A stretch of DNA of 38,288 nt from an uncultured Bacteroidaceae bacterium (GCA_905234125.1 CAJOGQ010000037.1:1-38288), one strand, 5' to 3'. Positions 1 to 8,440 are shown, counted from the stretch's first letter. Program-made: numbers and translations. Notes: generated by a model not told the origin, from the sequence alone.

Positions 1-221
1 GTGGCAAGGAGAAACAGAATGCCGGCGGCTCCGCTGATGATGCCGATAACAAATGTCGCTACCATCGCTATCTTGTAACGGCGAATCGTAGCCTCCTGGT
101 ACTGCTTGAGGTACTCGACGGCGTCGAGACGCTTGTTGAGCGAGGCCATGAAGTCGTCACGGTCGTCGAATTGGGGTTTTTGAGCGAGGAAAAGATCCTC
201 AAGTGCTTTATCTTTGGTCAT
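1..221 (-). CDS. Membrane protein downstream of ECF sigma factor (3' end outside window)
   Basis: Only the first 73 codons are inside the window. The protein starts with a charged, soluble region of about 48 residues (MTKDKALEDLFLAQ onwards, with the segment FMASLNKRLDAVEYL) and then enters a hydrophobic stretch (IAMVATFVIGIISGAAGILF) that reads as one membrane helix. Its ATG overlaps the stop of the sigma factor gene (ATGA, 218-221), so the two are probably translationally coupled. A small membrane protein coupled to an ECF sigma gene is often the anti-sigma factor or a regulatory partner. That role is inferred from position; I see no zinc-binding anti-sigma motif in the visible part. Confidence 0.75.
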   Translation of the reverse strand, partial: MTKDKALEDLFLAQKPQFDDRDDFMASLNKRLDAVEYLKQYQEATIRRYKIAMVATFVIGIISGAAGILFLLA

Positions 222-694
222 AGTTTCAGTCTTTCTTTTAGTTTGTCACGTCCACGAGAGAGCTGCTTCTTCACCGCGTCTTCCGATGTGTCGATGATGG
301 AGGCTATCTCCTTGATACTGTATCCGCTGAGATAGAACAGCGTGATGGCAGAGCGTTCCTTGGGCGGCAGGGTGCGCAGGGCGAGATAGAGGTCTTGGTG
401 GGCGAAGCTGACATCGGCAGGCGTGCCGCCAATGAGTGTCCGTGCCTCGTCGATGCTGTTCATCGTCCGACAACTCGCCTTGTGGTTGAGGAAGGTGTTG
501 TGGGCAATCTTGAAGAGCCACGACCGGAACTTCCCCTTGTCGTGATACCCCACCGACGCAAGATAAGCCTTCACCAACGCATCCTGTGCCAGGTCATCAG
601 CATCGTCCCTCTTGCCACAGCAGAGGGCGAGCAGAAAACTTCTCAGTGCCTCCTGCTCGCGCTCCACGTGGGTGATGAATGCTTCGCGAGTCAC
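218..694 (-). CDS. ECF-type RNA polymerase sigma factor
   Basis: A 158-residue sigma-70 family protein of the extracytoplasmic function class. Region 2 is visible at about residues 12-75 (DDLAQDALVKAYL, then FRSWLFKIAHNTFLNH), and region 4 with its helix-turn-helix at about 105-155 (LPPKERSAITLFYLSGYS, then DAVKKQLSRGRDKLKE). Length and the lack of regions 1 and 3 fit the class. The start is GTG, 4 bases after the stop of the upstream DUF6249 gene. The stop overlaps the start of a membrane protein gene, so the three form an operon. The regulon and the signal cannot be read from the sequence. Confidence 0.93.
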   Translation of the reverse strand: MTREAFITHVEREQEALRSFLLALCCGKRDDADDLAQDALVKAYLASVGYHDKGKFRSWLFKIAHNTFLNHKASCRTMNSIDEARTLIGGTPADVSFAHQDLYLALRTLPPKERSAITLFYLSGYSIKEIASIIDTSEDAVKKQLSRGRDKLKERLKL

Positions 695-698
695 GGTC

Positions 699-1160
699 TT
701 ACGCCTGTTTGGTCAGTTCCTGTTCCTCAGCCTCCATCTCCTTGGCAAGCATCTTCTTGCCCACAAAATAAGTGACGATAAAGGAAATGGAAACCGCTAA
801 GAGAATACAGCCCATGAATGCGCTGAACGTGATGTCATCGGGATCCGAACCGCCCACATATCCCATCCACGCTCCCATGCCGAGAAAGATGAGGCCGAGC
901 AACGCGGTCAGAATGCCCCAGGTGAGTTTCCTCAATTGCTTTTCTTTCAGCAGTTTTGGCTTAGGGGAAGTCTTGCTGAGCAGTTCCTCAAGGTTAGCGT
1001 TGGGGTTCTTCTCGATGTATGACATGATAATCTGCGTGCGCTGTTTCGTCTCGTTCATGTTCTTGCGGATGATGAACCAAACAATCATGATGGGGATGAT
1101 GCATCCCAAGGCGACAGGGATGAACCCTAAAAGCATGGAGAATTCCAATAATTCTTTCAT
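699..1160 (-). CDS. DUF6249-type membrane protein
   Basis: A 153-residue protein with an N-terminal membrane helix (FSMLLGFIPVALGCIIPIMI), a charged region with NPNANLEELLSK, and two further hydrophobic segments (about residues 82-104 and 113-133). The pattern fits the small Bacteroidetes family DUF6249, which often sits beside ECF sigma factors. The start at 1160 is preferred over an upstream one because the protein then begins directly before the first helix. First gene of the sigma operon, with a -7 box (TACCTTTG) about 125 bases upstream. Its job is unknown; a membrane sensor or anti-sigma partner is possible by context only. Confidence 0.8.
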   Translation of the reverse strand: MKELLEFSMLLGFIPVALGCIIPIMIVWFIIRKNMNETKQRTQIIMSYIEKNPNANLEELLSKTSPKPKLLKEKQLRKLTWGILTALLGLIFLGMGAWMGYVGGSDPDDITFSAFMGCILLAVSISFIVTYFVGKKMLAKEMEAEEQELTKQA

Positions 1161-1283
1161 TTTTCTTTTTGATTTAGATGTTAAACTTTTGTTATTTGAA
1201 CCGGTTTGCATATATAACAAGTCAAAACACGAAAAGGTGACGTCGTCAGCAAAAAAAATGGAGTTTTTTTATTTATGCCCTTG

Positions 1284-1291
1284 CAAAGGTA
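1284..1291 (-). promoter_or_regulatory. -7 box of the ECF sigma operon
   Basis: TACCTTTG on the minus strand matches the Bacteroidetes -7 consensus TAnnTTTG. It lies back to back with the hflX -7 box, so the two promoters share a short divergent region. Confidence 0.6.
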
Positions 1292-1314
1292 GTGCTTTTT
1301 TATGGAAAAAACCT

Positions 1315-1322
1315 TATCTTTG
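1315..1322 (+). promoter_or_regulatory. -7 box of hflX
   Basis: TATCTTTG matches TAnnTTTG and ends 17 bases before the hflX ATG at 1340, giving a very short leader. No convincing -33 TTTG was found. Confidence 0.6.
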
Positions 1323-1339
1323 CACAAAATATTATCAGA

Positions 1340-2596
1340 ATGAAAGATTTCATCAAGGAGGCGAAGGTGGAGACGGCGGTTATCGTGGGTCTTATCACCC
1401 CTCAGCAGAATGAGAAGAAGACGGAAGAATATCTGAACGAACTGGAATTCTTGGCGGACACGGCTGGAGCCAAAGTCATCAAGCGTTTTACGCAGAAGGT
1501 GAATGGCCCGAGCAGCGTGACGTATCTGGGCAGCGGTAAGCTGGAGGAGATTGCGCAGTTCATCAAGGATCGTGAAGAGGCCAAGGAGCAGGAGGCTGGG
1601 AGCAAGGAGCAAGAGGGTGAGGAGACGGTGGGCATGGTCATCTTTGACGATGAACTGTCGGCAAAGCAAATCCGCAACATCGAGCAGGCGTTACAGGTGA
1701 AGATATTGGACAGGACGAGCCTGATTCTTGACATCTTCGCCATGAGAGCCCAGACGGCGGCGGCGAAGACGCAGGTGGAACTGGCTCAATATAGATATAT
1801 GTTGCCACGACTGACGAGGCTGTGGACGCACTTGGAACGTCAGCGAGGCGGTAGTGTGGGACTGAGAGGCCCTGGTGAAACACAGTTGGAGATGGACCAG
1901 CGCATCATCCGTCACCGCATCTCACTCCTGAAGCAGAGGCTCGTGGAGATTGAGCAGCAGAAGACGACGCAGAGGAAGAACCGTGGGCGACTGATCCGCG
2001 TGTCGTTAGTGGGCTACACGAATGTGGGCAAATCGACGCTGATGAACCTGCTGTCGAAGAGCGACATCTTTGCGGAGAACAAACTCTTTGCCACGTTGGA
2101 CACGACGGTCAGGAAGGTCATCATCGAGAACTTGCCGTTCCTCCTTTCGGACACGGTGGGATTCATCCGCAAGTTGCCGACTGACCTGGTGGAGTCATTC
2201 AAGAGTACGCTCGACGAGGTGAGGGAGGCCGACCTGCTGCTGCATGTGGTGGATATCAGCCACCCGGACTTCGAGGAGCAGATTCAGGTGGTGGAGAAGA
2301 CGTTGGGCGATTTGGGTTGTGCCGACAAGCCGATGATGATCATCTTCAACAAAATCGATGCCTACACTTGGGTGGAGAAGGAGGAGGATGACCTGACACC
2401 CCGTACGAAGGAGAACATCCCGCTGGACGAATTGATGCGCACATGGATGGCGAAGCTGAACGACAACTGCATCTTCATCTCAGCGGTGAAGAAGGAGAAC
2501 ATCGACACGCTGAGGGAGACGCTCTACAAGAAGGTGAGGGAGCTGCACGTGCAGAAGTATCCGTACAATGACTTCCTCTATCCAATAGAAAACTAA
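1340..2596 (+). CDS. hflX: GTPase HflX (ribosome splitting/rescue)
   Basis: A 418-residue translational GTPase of the Obg-HflX group. HflX family proteins bind the 50S subunit and can split stalled or heat-damaged ribosomes. Visible: the N-terminal HflX domain (YLGSGKLEE, VIFDDELS), the glycine-rich segment GGSVGLRGPGETQLE, the P-loop GYTNVGKST (residues 225-233), DTVGFIRKLP as the G3 region, and NKID as G4. The ATG at 1340 is preferred over an in-frame ATG at 1292 because that one lies upstream of the -7 box. Between about residues 80 and 97 the N domain carries a Glu/Lys/Gln-rich insertion made by a 7-base periodic array; most HflX proteins go straight from the helix to the FDDEL strand here. 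Confidence 0.96.
   Translation: MKDFIKEAKVETAVIVGLITPQQNEKKTEEYLNELEFLADTAGAKVIKRFTQKVNGPSSVTYLGSGKLEEIAQFIKDREEAKEQEAGSKEQEGEETVGMVIFDDELSAKQIRNIEQALQVKILDRTSLILDIFAMRAQTAAAKTQVELAQYRYMLPRLTRLWTHLERQRGGSVGLRGPGETQLEMDQRIIRHRISLLKQRLVEIEQQKTTQRKNRGRLIRVSLVGYTNVGKSTLMNLLSKSDIFAENKLFATLDTTVRKVIIENLPFLLSDTVGFIRKLPTDLVESFKSTLDEVREADLLLHVVDISHPDFEEQIQVVEKTLGDLGCADKPMMIIFNKIDAYTWVEKEEDDLTPRTKENIPLDELMRTWMAKLNDNCIFISAVKKENIDTLRETLYKKVRELHVQKYPYNDFLYPIEN
1584..1618 (+). repeat. Heptad array inside hflX (GCAAGGA type)
   Basis: Imperfect 7-base repeats such as GCAGGAG and GCAAGGA, about five units, in frame with hflX. They encode the acidic/polar insertion around residues 82-95. Same class as the arrays in sufB, sufD and sufS. 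Confidence 0.7.
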
Positions 2597-2659
2597 GGAA
2601 TCGCCGGGAAGGGGCAAAGAAACAAGGAATGAAGAAATTGAACCCAAAACAATGATAAT

Positions 2660-4438
2660 ATGAGAGAACTGACAGTAAACGAAATCGCTCAGTTGGAAGA
2701 GCGTGGATGTTGGGCTGAAGATTGGTCGGACATCATGGTGGATGAGGCTTTTGTGCCCACCCAAATGGAACAAGTGATGCTCTACGGGCATGTGGAAATC
2801 GGTAGTCTCAGCGGTTCTGTCGAGCTGGAAGAGGGCTTCCGTCGCCGTTGCTGTGTGCGGAACGCCGTGTTGCGCAACGTGACGATTGGTGATGATTGCT
2901 TGGTGGAGAACGTGCGTGGCTACATCTCCAACACGCAGATAGGCGACCGCTGCTACGTGGCCAATATCGGCGTCATCACCAATCAGGAGGGGTGCACGTT
3001 CGGATGCGGCACGGAGATTTCGGTGCTGAACGAGGGTGGCGATGGCAACATCGTCATCTTCGAGGGTCTGACCGCTCAACTGGCTTGGCTGATGGTGAAC
3101 TTCCCGAAAGTGAAGACACTGGTGGCCGAGCAGTCAACTCTCAACTCTCAACTCTCAACTCCCCACATCGGCTCCGGTTCCCGCATCATCGACGTGAAGG
3201 AGATGAACAATGTCCGCATTGGTGAGGGATGCGAAGTGCAGGGAAGTTGCAAGTTGACCAACTGCACGCTGCTGAGCACCGACGACGCCGGCACGCTCAT
3301 CGGGTCGGATGTCATCATCGAGGACAGCGTCGTCGCACCCGGCGCCAGCGTCATCGACGGGGCGAAAGTTTACTCGTGCTTCGTCGGCGAGTCCGTCCAC
3401 ATAGGCAAGGGCTTCTCTGCCGAGGCGAGCGTCTTCTTCGCCAACAGCTACATGGACAACGGCGAGTCGTGCGCGGCCTTCTGCGGACCCTTTGCCACGA
3501 GCCACCACAAGAGCACTCTGCTCATCGGCGGAGCGTTCTCATTCTACAACGCCGGTTCGGGAACCAATCAGAGCAACCACGCCTACAAGATGGGGCCGAT
3601 ACACTGGGGCACCCTCGATCGAGGCAGCAAGACGGCCTCCGGAAGCCACATTCTCTGGCCTGCCCATGTAGGCTCGTTCTCCATGGTGATGGGCAAGGTG
3701 CAGAATCATCCGCAGGTGCAGAAACTTCCGTTCAGCTACGTGATAGCCGAAGGCCGTGAGACCTGGATCATCCCGGGCATCAACATCCGCACCGTCGGCA
3801 CATGGCGTGACATCAACAAATGGCCGAAGCGCGACAAGCGTCCACTCAGCGCCCGCACCGACCTCATCAACTTCGCATTCCCCAACCCCTACATCATCCA
3901 GTCCGTGCTGGACGGAAAGCAACTCCTCGAAACCCTTCAGCAGGAGCATCCCAACGACACGGAGATTTTCACTTACCACGGATGCAAGATCAAACGCAGT
4001 GCGCTCTTGAAGGGCATCCAGTACTACGACCTCACCCTCAAGCTATTCCTCCACCGTTGCTTCACGTCGGGCGCCGTCGAGACCGAGGAGGCCAACGGAG
4101 GCCGATGGGTGGACATGATGGGTATGCTACTGCCGAAGAGCGAGCTGGAGAGCGTGGTGCGCGACATCAACAACAACACCATCGCCACTTTCGACGACCT
4201 GAAGGACATCCTCCAGCAGCTGCACCAGCACTACTCGCAGTACGAGCAGGCCTACGCCCAGCACCTCATGCAGATCTGTGGCGACACCCTCTTCGTCAAC
4301 CGCGACAACTGGCAGCAAGAGCTCGACGAAGCCTACGCCCTCTGGCTCAAGATGGTGAAAGACGACGCCGAGAAGGAGTACCAGATGGGCGATGTAGAGC
4401 CCGACCAGCTTCGCGACTTCTTGGAAACAATCAAATAG
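2660..4438 (+). CDS. DUF4954 family protein, left-handed beta-helix
   Basis: A 592-residue protein of the Bacteroidetes DUF4954 family. The N-terminus (LTVNEIAQLEERGCWAEDW) is typical. From about residue 40 to 250 it shows hexapeptide-like turns (VTIGDDCLVENV, TQIGDRCYVANI, GSDVIIEDSVVAPGASVIDG), as in left-handed beta-helix acyl- and sugar-transferases. The C-terminal third is mostly helical. No catalytic activity has been assigned to the family as far as I know; a nucleotidyl- or acyltransferase-like fold is inferred. A stretch STLNSQLST at about residues 159-167 comes from a 7-base array and looks like an insertion between helix coils. The gene follows hflX by 63 bases and ends at a clear terminator. 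Confidence 0.85.
   Translation: MRELTVNEIAQLEERGCWAEDWSDIMVDEAFVPTQMEQVMLYGHVEIGSLSGSVELEEGFRRRCCVRNAVLRNVTIGDDCLVENVRGYISNTQIGDRCYVANIGVITNQEGCTFGCGTEISVLNEGGDGNIVIFEGLTAQLAWLMVNFPKVKTLVAEQSTLNSQLSTPHIGSGSRIIDVKEMNNVRIGEGCEVQGSCKLTNCTLLSTDDAGTLIGSDVIIEDSVVAPGASVIDGAKVYSCFVGESVHIGKGFSAEASVFFANSYMDNGESCAAFCGPFATSHHKSTLLIGGAFSFYNAGSGTNQSNHAYKMGPIHWGTLDRGSKTASGSHILWPAHVGSFSMVMGKVQNHPQVQKLPFSYVIAEGRETWIIPGINIRTVGTWRDINKWPKRDKRPLSARTDLINFAFPNPYIIQSVLDGKQLLETLQQEHPNDTEIFTYHGCKIKRSALLKGIQYYDLTLKLFLHRCFTSGAVETEEANGGRWVDMMGMLLPKSELESVVRDINNNTIATFDDLKDILQQLHQHYSQYEQAYAQHLMQICGDTLFVNRDNWQQELDEAYALWLKMVKDDAEKEYQMGDVEPDQLRDFLETIK
3131..3164 (+). repeat. Heptad array inside the DUF4954 gene (CTCTCAA type)
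   Basis: CAGTCAA followed by three exact CTCTCAA units and a partial one. It is in frame and encodes QSTLNSQLSTP. This is one of the most regular arrays in the window. Confidence 0.9.
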
Positions 4439-4445
4439 TACTTGC

Positions 4446-4468
4446 GCGTGACGGTTTTCCCGTCACGC
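4446..4468 (+). terminator. Intrinsic terminator after the DUF4954 gene
   Basis: A perfect 9-base stem GCGTGACGG / CCGTCACGC with a 5-base loop, followed by CTTCTTTTTT. It lies between the convergent DUF4954 and DUF3108 genes. Confidence 0.85.
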
Positions 4469-4483
4469 CTTCTTTTTTAAGGA

Positions 4484-5263
4484 TTAGTTGCTCTTCGCCA
4501 AGTAGGCCTTGGCCGTGCCGAAACGTAGGTAGAAATCGATGCGGACGGGCATGTGGCGAGCATCGTCGGTGACGTAAAAACGGAGCAGCTCCTCATCATG
4601 ATTCTTCTCCTCATAGTCGAGCAGGGAGAAGACCAAGCAGTGATACTTCTTTCCGTCATTGGCTTTCCAGTCCTTTTTGCCTCGATAGACGAGCGTCTGC
4701 TCCTCCACTTTCTTTCCCGTGGCCATGGGAAAATGGATGCGCTGCCCCACCTTATAGTTGGCGGGATCGAACGACCGTGCCAGCGAGAGAATGGAGAGCA
4801 TGTCGTAGTTGCAGTCCTGGCTCTCATGGTGATGCTCGGACCACTCTCCGTGGCGATTCAGGAAATGTTGTTTCACATGGCTCTTGCCGTTGGGGTAGGT
4901 GTACCAAACTTCATCGACCGTGTAGTGCTTGCCCTCGAGCGAGCCCTTGCGGAAGTAGAGCGGCACAAGGTCGGGAGTGATGTAAGAGATCAGCGTGTCG
5001 CGCATCGTGAAGATGGCGTCGCATCGTTTGTTGCTTGTGAAGAGGAGGTCGTTGCGCAGGGCCGGCTGGTTCTTATAGTTGGCCGACTTCATCGTGTAGA
5101 AGGCCGAACCGCACTTCACCCATATAAACTTCCAGTTGAAGTAGAGGTCATACGTGAGCCGTTCCCCTGCCTTGAAGGCCGTGTTCTGGGTCGGGCACTG
5201 AGCCGAGAGCGTGAGAAACGGAAAGGCAAAAAGTGAAAAGAGAATGATGGCCTTCTGTTTCAT
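4484..5263 (-). CDS. DUF3108 domain exported protein
   Basis: A 259-residue protein with a signal peptide (KAIILFSLFAFPFLTLSAQ) and then a DUF3108-like domain: AFKAGERLTYDLYFNWKFIW near the mature N-terminus and alternating strands such as HFPMATGKKVEEQTLVY. DUF3108 proteins are periplasmic or outer-membrane associated in Bacteroidetes, with no firm biochemical role. The ATG overlaps the stop of the upstream 66-residue membrane protein (ATGA, 5260-5263). The gene is third in an operon after the S41 protease, which suggests an envelope role. Confidence 0.85.
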   Translation of the reverse strand: MKQKAIILFSLFAFPFLTLSAQCPTQNTAFKAGERLTYDLYFNWKFIWVKCGSAFYTMKSANYKNQPALRNDLLFTSNKRCDAIFTMRDTLISYITPDLVPLYFRKGSLEGKHYTVDEVWYTYPNGKSHVKQHFLNRHGEWSEHHHESQDCNYDMLSILSLARSFDPANYKVGQRIHFPMATGKKVEEQTLVYRGKKDWKANDGKKYHCLVFSLLDYEEKNHDEELLRFYVTDDARHMPVRIDFYLRFGTAKAYLAKSN

Positions 5264-5460
5264 TCCACCAGTGTAGAGTCGTTGACGATGAGCAGGATGC
5301 TATCTGCCGCGCCCTCTTGTTGTTCAAAGGGAGTGCCCGTCTTGCTGTAGGCCATGTAGAGGAAAGCGAAGACGCAGGCAAAGACAATGATGCCGAGAAA
5401 GAACATGCCGAACATCATGTAGCGGTTCAGCCGGGTTGCTTTATTATTGCGTACACTCAT
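5260..5460 (-). CDS. Small single-pass membrane protein
   Basis: A 66-residue protein with a basic N-terminus (MSVRNNKATRLNRY), one membrane helix (MFGMFFLGIIVFACVFAFLY) and a short acidic tail, as expected for N-in topology. The ATG at 5460 is preferred over upstream in-frame codons because those lie close to the stop of the S41 gene. It sits 34 bases after the protease gene and overlaps the DUF3108 gene by ATGA. No family recognised; its place suggests a helper in the same envelope process. Confidence 0.8.
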   Translation of the reverse strand: MSVRNNKATRLNRYMMFGMFFLGIIVFACVFAFLYMAYSKTGTPFEQQEGAADSILLIVNDSTLVE

Positions 5461-5494
5461 ATTTATATATATAGAAGGATTTTCCCCTTCCCTG

Positions 5495-7222
5495 CTATTC
5501 TTTTCCGAGTATTTTTTTATATTCGCTTTGGTCGTGGAGCACACCGATGGCGGCCTTGATGTCCTCGTCGCCCTGTATGGACTCCTCCACCTTTCCGGCC
5601 ATGTAGTAGTAGCGCTTGATGACCTCCTGCGCCATCAACCGGCGTATGTCGCTCTGGTAGTGCTCCATCTCGCGGTCGAGATTGTGGGCGAGCTTCTTCT
5701 CCAGCGCCTCGAACTCAGGTTTGGCGTCCTCGTAGTAGCCCTCGAACTGTGCCGTCTTCTTCAGTTCCTCCAGACGCTTCTCGCTCACACGGTCATACTT
5801 GAAGTCACTCTCTTTCAGCATCTTCTTGAAGTCGTCAAAGTCCTGATCGGTGATGACCAAGTCCTTGGCCGACGGAATCGTGGCATGCTTCTGGAAATAC
5901 TGCGTTCCCCAGTCGATGAGCGCGTCGTCGTCGAAAAGATAGTACAGAAGCGTGGAATGGGAGGCGAGCACCCGTCTCGACTCGACGCTCCCTATCGCGG
6001 CGAGAGAATAGAAAACGATGGGCGAAATGCTGTCGTGCTTCACCGCCACATCGGGCTTAATGCCGCTTCCCTCTGTCACTTCACGTCCGCCAGCCGTGTG
6101 GAAGACCGTCTTCACGTTGTCCGCCTTCTCCGGACGCTTGCCCGTCTTGCGATAAATCTCAGCGTCATCACGCATCTTCTTGTAATCAATCTTCTGGATG
6201 CAACGTCCCGAGGGAATGTAATACTTAGCCGTCGTCATCTTCAAACTCCCGTTGTAGGGCAACTCGCGCGAACTCTGCACCAGTCCCTTGCCGAACGTGC
6301 CAGTACCCACCACGATGGCGCGGTCAAGGTCTTGCAGGGCTCCCGATACTATTTCGGAAGCGCTGGCCGTAGTCGCATCCACCAGGATGGCAAGAGGAAT
6401 CTCCAGATCGAGGGGCTCGTTGTTGGTCGTGTAAGTATACTTCGCCGCAATGTGCTTGCCCTTCGTCTCCACAATCGTCTGACCCTTCGGCACAAACAAG
6501 TTAACGATATCGACAGCCTCGTTCAGCAGACCGCCACCATTGCCGCGCAAGTCGAGGATGATGCTCTTCGCACCCTTCTCCTTCAGACTGATGACCGCCT
6601 TCCTGATCTCTTTGGAACATCCCTCCGTGAACTCCGTGAGACTGATGTAGCCGGCATCCTCAATCAGTCCCACGTAAGGCACAGCCGACTTCTTGATGCT
6701 ACGGCGAGTGATCTTGAAGTCACGTGGATTCTTCTCGCCAGGACGTTGCACCTTCAGCACAAACGTCGTGCCGGGCTCACCGCGCAATAGCTCACTCACC
6801 TCCGATGTGGTCTTGCCCTTCAAGTCCTTGTCGTCAATCTTCAGCAAGACATCACCCACTTGCAAACCCACCTCAGCGGCTGGCATGTCGGGATAGGGCT
6901 CATGGATGATGACCGTCGAGTCCTTCCGCATACGGATGATAGAACCGATGCCACCATACTTGCCCGTCGTCATCATCTTCAACTCGCCCATATCCTCTTC
7001 TGGATAATATACCGTGTAGGGGTCAAGCTCCTCCAACATGGCCTCAATGCCAGCACCAATCACCTTGTCTGCCTGTAGCGTATCTACATAGAAGAGGTCC
7101 AACTGGCGATAGAGGGCATTGAAAATATCCAGCGTCTTGGCCATCGTGAAGTTATGCTCCGTCTGTGCCGAGGAAACTAAAAACGTAAAACTAAAAACGA
7201 AAAGTGATACTATCTTTCTCAT
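5495..7222 (-). CDS. S41 family C-terminal processing peptidase with PDZ domain
   Basis: A 575-residue exported serine protease of the CtpA/Prc family, which trims or degrades periplasmic proteins from their C-termini. There is a signal peptide (IVSLFVFSFTFLVSSAQ), a PDZ domain at about residues 85-170 (GGIGSIIR, GLQVGDVLLKIDDKDLKGK) and the peptidase domain at about 190-360. The Ser-Lys dyad is visible as Ser287 in TASASE and Lys312 in GTFGKG, 25 residues apart as in known members. A helical C-terminal region of about 200 residues follows. The start at 7222 puts the signal peptide at the N-terminus. First gene of an operon with two envelope proteins. Confidence 0.95.
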   Translation of the reverse strand: MRKIVSLFVFSFTFLVSSAQTEHNFTMAKTLDIFNALYRQLDLFYVDTLQADKVIGAGIEAMLEELDPYTVYYPEEDMGELKMMTTGKYGGIGSIIRMRKDSTVIIHEPYPDMPAAEVGLQVGDVLLKIDDKDLKGKTTSEVSELLRGEPGTTFVLKVQRPGEKNPRDFKITRRSIKKSAVPYVGLIEDAGYISLTEFTEGCSKEIRKAVISLKEKGAKSIILDLRGNGGGLLNEAVDIVNLFVPKGQTIVETKGKHIAAKYTYTTNNEPLDLEIPLAILVDATTASASEIVSGALQDLDRAIVVGTGTFGKGLVQSSRELPYNGSLKMTTAKYYIPSGRCIQKIDYKKMRDDAEIYRKTGKRPEKADNVKTVFHTAGGREVTEGSGIKPDVAVKHDSISPIVFYSLAAIGSVESRRVLASHSTLLYYLFDDDALIDWGTQYFQKHATIPSAKDLVITDQDFDDFKKMLKESDFKYDRVSEKRLEELKKTAQFEGYYEDAKPEFEALEKKLAHNLDREMEHYQSDIRRLMAQEVIKRYYYMAGKVEESIQGDEDIKAAIGVLHDQSEYKKILGKE

Positions 7223-7243
7223 GTCGAAATGTAAATTTGCGTG

Positions 7244-7251
7244 CAAAGGTA
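7244..7251 (-). promoter_or_regulatory. -7 box of the S41 protease operon
   Basis: TACCTTTG on the minus strand, about 22 bases before the ATG at 7222. The upstream -33 area lies inside a heptad array. Confidence 0.65.
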
Positions 7252-7255
7252 CGAA

Positions 7256-7290
7256 AACTCTCAACTAAAAACTATAAACTAAAAGTTAAA
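7256..7290 (+). repeat. Heptad array, left arm (AACTAAA type)
   Basis: Five successive heptads beginning AACTCTC and AACTAAA, with strict 7-base period. Together with 7321-7355 it forms an imperfect inverted repeat between two divergent promoters. Confidence 0.85.
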
Positions 7291-7320
7291 GTATGTTTTG
7301 AGCGACAAAAAAGAAAGGGA

Positions 7321-7355
7321 AACTTCAACTTTTAGTTTTTAGTTTTTAGTTTTTC
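7321..7355 (+). repeat. Heptad array, right arm (GTTTTTA type)
   Basis: Five heptads, including two exact GTTTTTA units. The sequence is largely complementary to the array at 7256-7290, with 30 bases between them. Confidence 0.85.
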
Positions 7356-7367
7356 ACTTAAAATCCT

Positions 7368-7375
7368 TACCTTTG
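7368..7375 (+). promoter_or_regulatory. -7 box of xerD
   Basis: TACCTTTG ends only 5 bases before the xerD ATG at 7381. If used, the transcript would be nearly leaderless. Confidence 0.6.
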
Positions 7376-7380
7376 CCCCC

Positions 7381-8325
7381 ATGGAAACAAAACCTGTCAA
7401 CAGTCAACAGTCAACTCTCAGCTCCAAAGACTCCCAGCGTATTGTGCGCCGATACTACCAGTACTTGAAATTGGAAAAGGGATTCTCGCCCAACACGGTG
7501 GAGGCTTACATGCGTGACCTCGACAAGTTCCTCATCTTCATCAAAGACGAGGGAAAAGACTTCCTCCATGTCCAACTCGACGACCTCCACACCTTCTCAG
7601 CCCTGATGAACGACATCGGCATCCAGCCCACATCCTTGTCGCGCATCCTATCTGGCGTGCGCAGTTTCTACCACTTCTTAGTGCTCAGCGACGTGCTCGA
7701 AATCAATCCCACCGAACTGCTCGAATTTCCCAAGAAGCCCAAGCATCTGCCCGATGTGCTGACCGTCGAGGAAGTGGATGCCATCGAGTCCGTCATCGAC
7801 CTTAGCCTGCCCGAAGGACAGCGCAACAAGGCCATCATCGAGACACTATTCTCCTGCGGACTCCGTGTCAGCGAACTCGTTACCCTCAAACTCAGCAACC
7901 TCTTTCTCGACGACGGCTTCATCAAGGTCGAAGGAAAAGGGTCTAAGCAACGCCTCGTGCCCATCTCCCAACAGGCCATTCACGAACTCCAGCTCTATTT
8001 CCTTGACCGTAATCTCCTTCCCATCCCAGCAGAGTATCAGGACTTCGTCTTTGTCAGCCATAGACGTAAGAAGCCCCTCACCCGTGTTATGGTCTTCCTC
8101 ATGATCAAAGACCTCGTCGATAGAGCCGGCATCCACAAGACCGTCTCTCCCCACACTTTCAGACACTCCTTTGCCACCTCTCTCCTCGAAGGCGGAGCCA
8201 ACCTTCGGGCTATCCAAGCTATGCTTGGCCACGAATCCATCGCTACCACCCAAATCTACACCCACATCGACACCACCCACCTCCGTGAGGAGATTCTTTT
8301 GCACCATCCCCGCAACATGAAGTAG
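7381..8325 (+). CDS. xerD: Tyrosine recombinase XerD-like
   Basis: A 314-residue site-specific recombinase. It has an N-terminal SAM-like DNA-binding domain (about 20-105, YLKLEKGFSPNTVEAYMRDL) and a C-terminal catalytic domain (about 125-305). All catalytic residues are present: Arg162 in GLRVSEL, Lys186 in GKGSKQR, His258 and Arg261 in HTFRH, His284 in GHE and Tyr293 in IYTH. XerC and XerD resolve chromosome dimers at dif, and an XerC-like partner lies at 35549-36442. The first 20 or so residues are unusual and partly encoded by a 7-base array (NSQQSTLSS). No other in-frame ATG lies before the conserved region, so this start is likely although the -7 box is very close. Confidence 0.93.
   Translation: METKPVNSQQSTLSSKDSQRIVRRYYQYLKLEKGFSPNTVEAYMRDLDKFLIFIKDEGKDFLHVQLDDLHTFSALMNDIGIQPTSLSRILSGVRSFYHFLVLSDVLEINPTELLEFPKKPKHLPDVLTVEEVDAIESVIDLSLPEGQRNKAIIETLFSCGLRVSELVTLKLSNLFLDDGFIKVEGKGSKQRLVPISQQAIHELQLYFLDRNLLPIPAEYQDFVFVSHRRKKPLTRVMVFLMIKDLVDRAGIHKTVSPHTFRHSFATSLLEGGANLRAIQAMLGHESIATTQIYTHIDTTHLREEILLHHPRNMK
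7394..7428 (+). repeat. Heptad array at the 5' end of xerD (CAGTCAA type)
   Basis: CTGTCAA, two CAGTCAA units, then CTCTCAG and CTCCAAA, in frame. It encodes the Ser/Gln-rich N-terminal residues of XerD. Confidence 0.85.
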
Positions 8326-8432
8326 CTCCCGCTTTTCGTGTATTTGGAGTGTTTTTTCATGCTTCTGAGGGAATTTTGGGTGAAGAATGGATTTTTTCTT
8401 GTGAGAATAGTCGCTTTTTGGGAAAAAACTTG

Positions 8433-8440
8433 TATCTTTG
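8433..8440 (+). promoter_or_regulatory. -7 box of the propeller sensor gene
   Basis: TATCTTTG, about 65 bases before the ATG at 8506. No clear -33 TTTG at the usual spacing. Confidence 0.55.

Noticed and set aside
2597-2650. Purine-rich stretch between hflX and the DUF4954 gene as another heptad array
   Set aside because: One GGGGCAA word is present but the following bases do not keep the 7-base register well.
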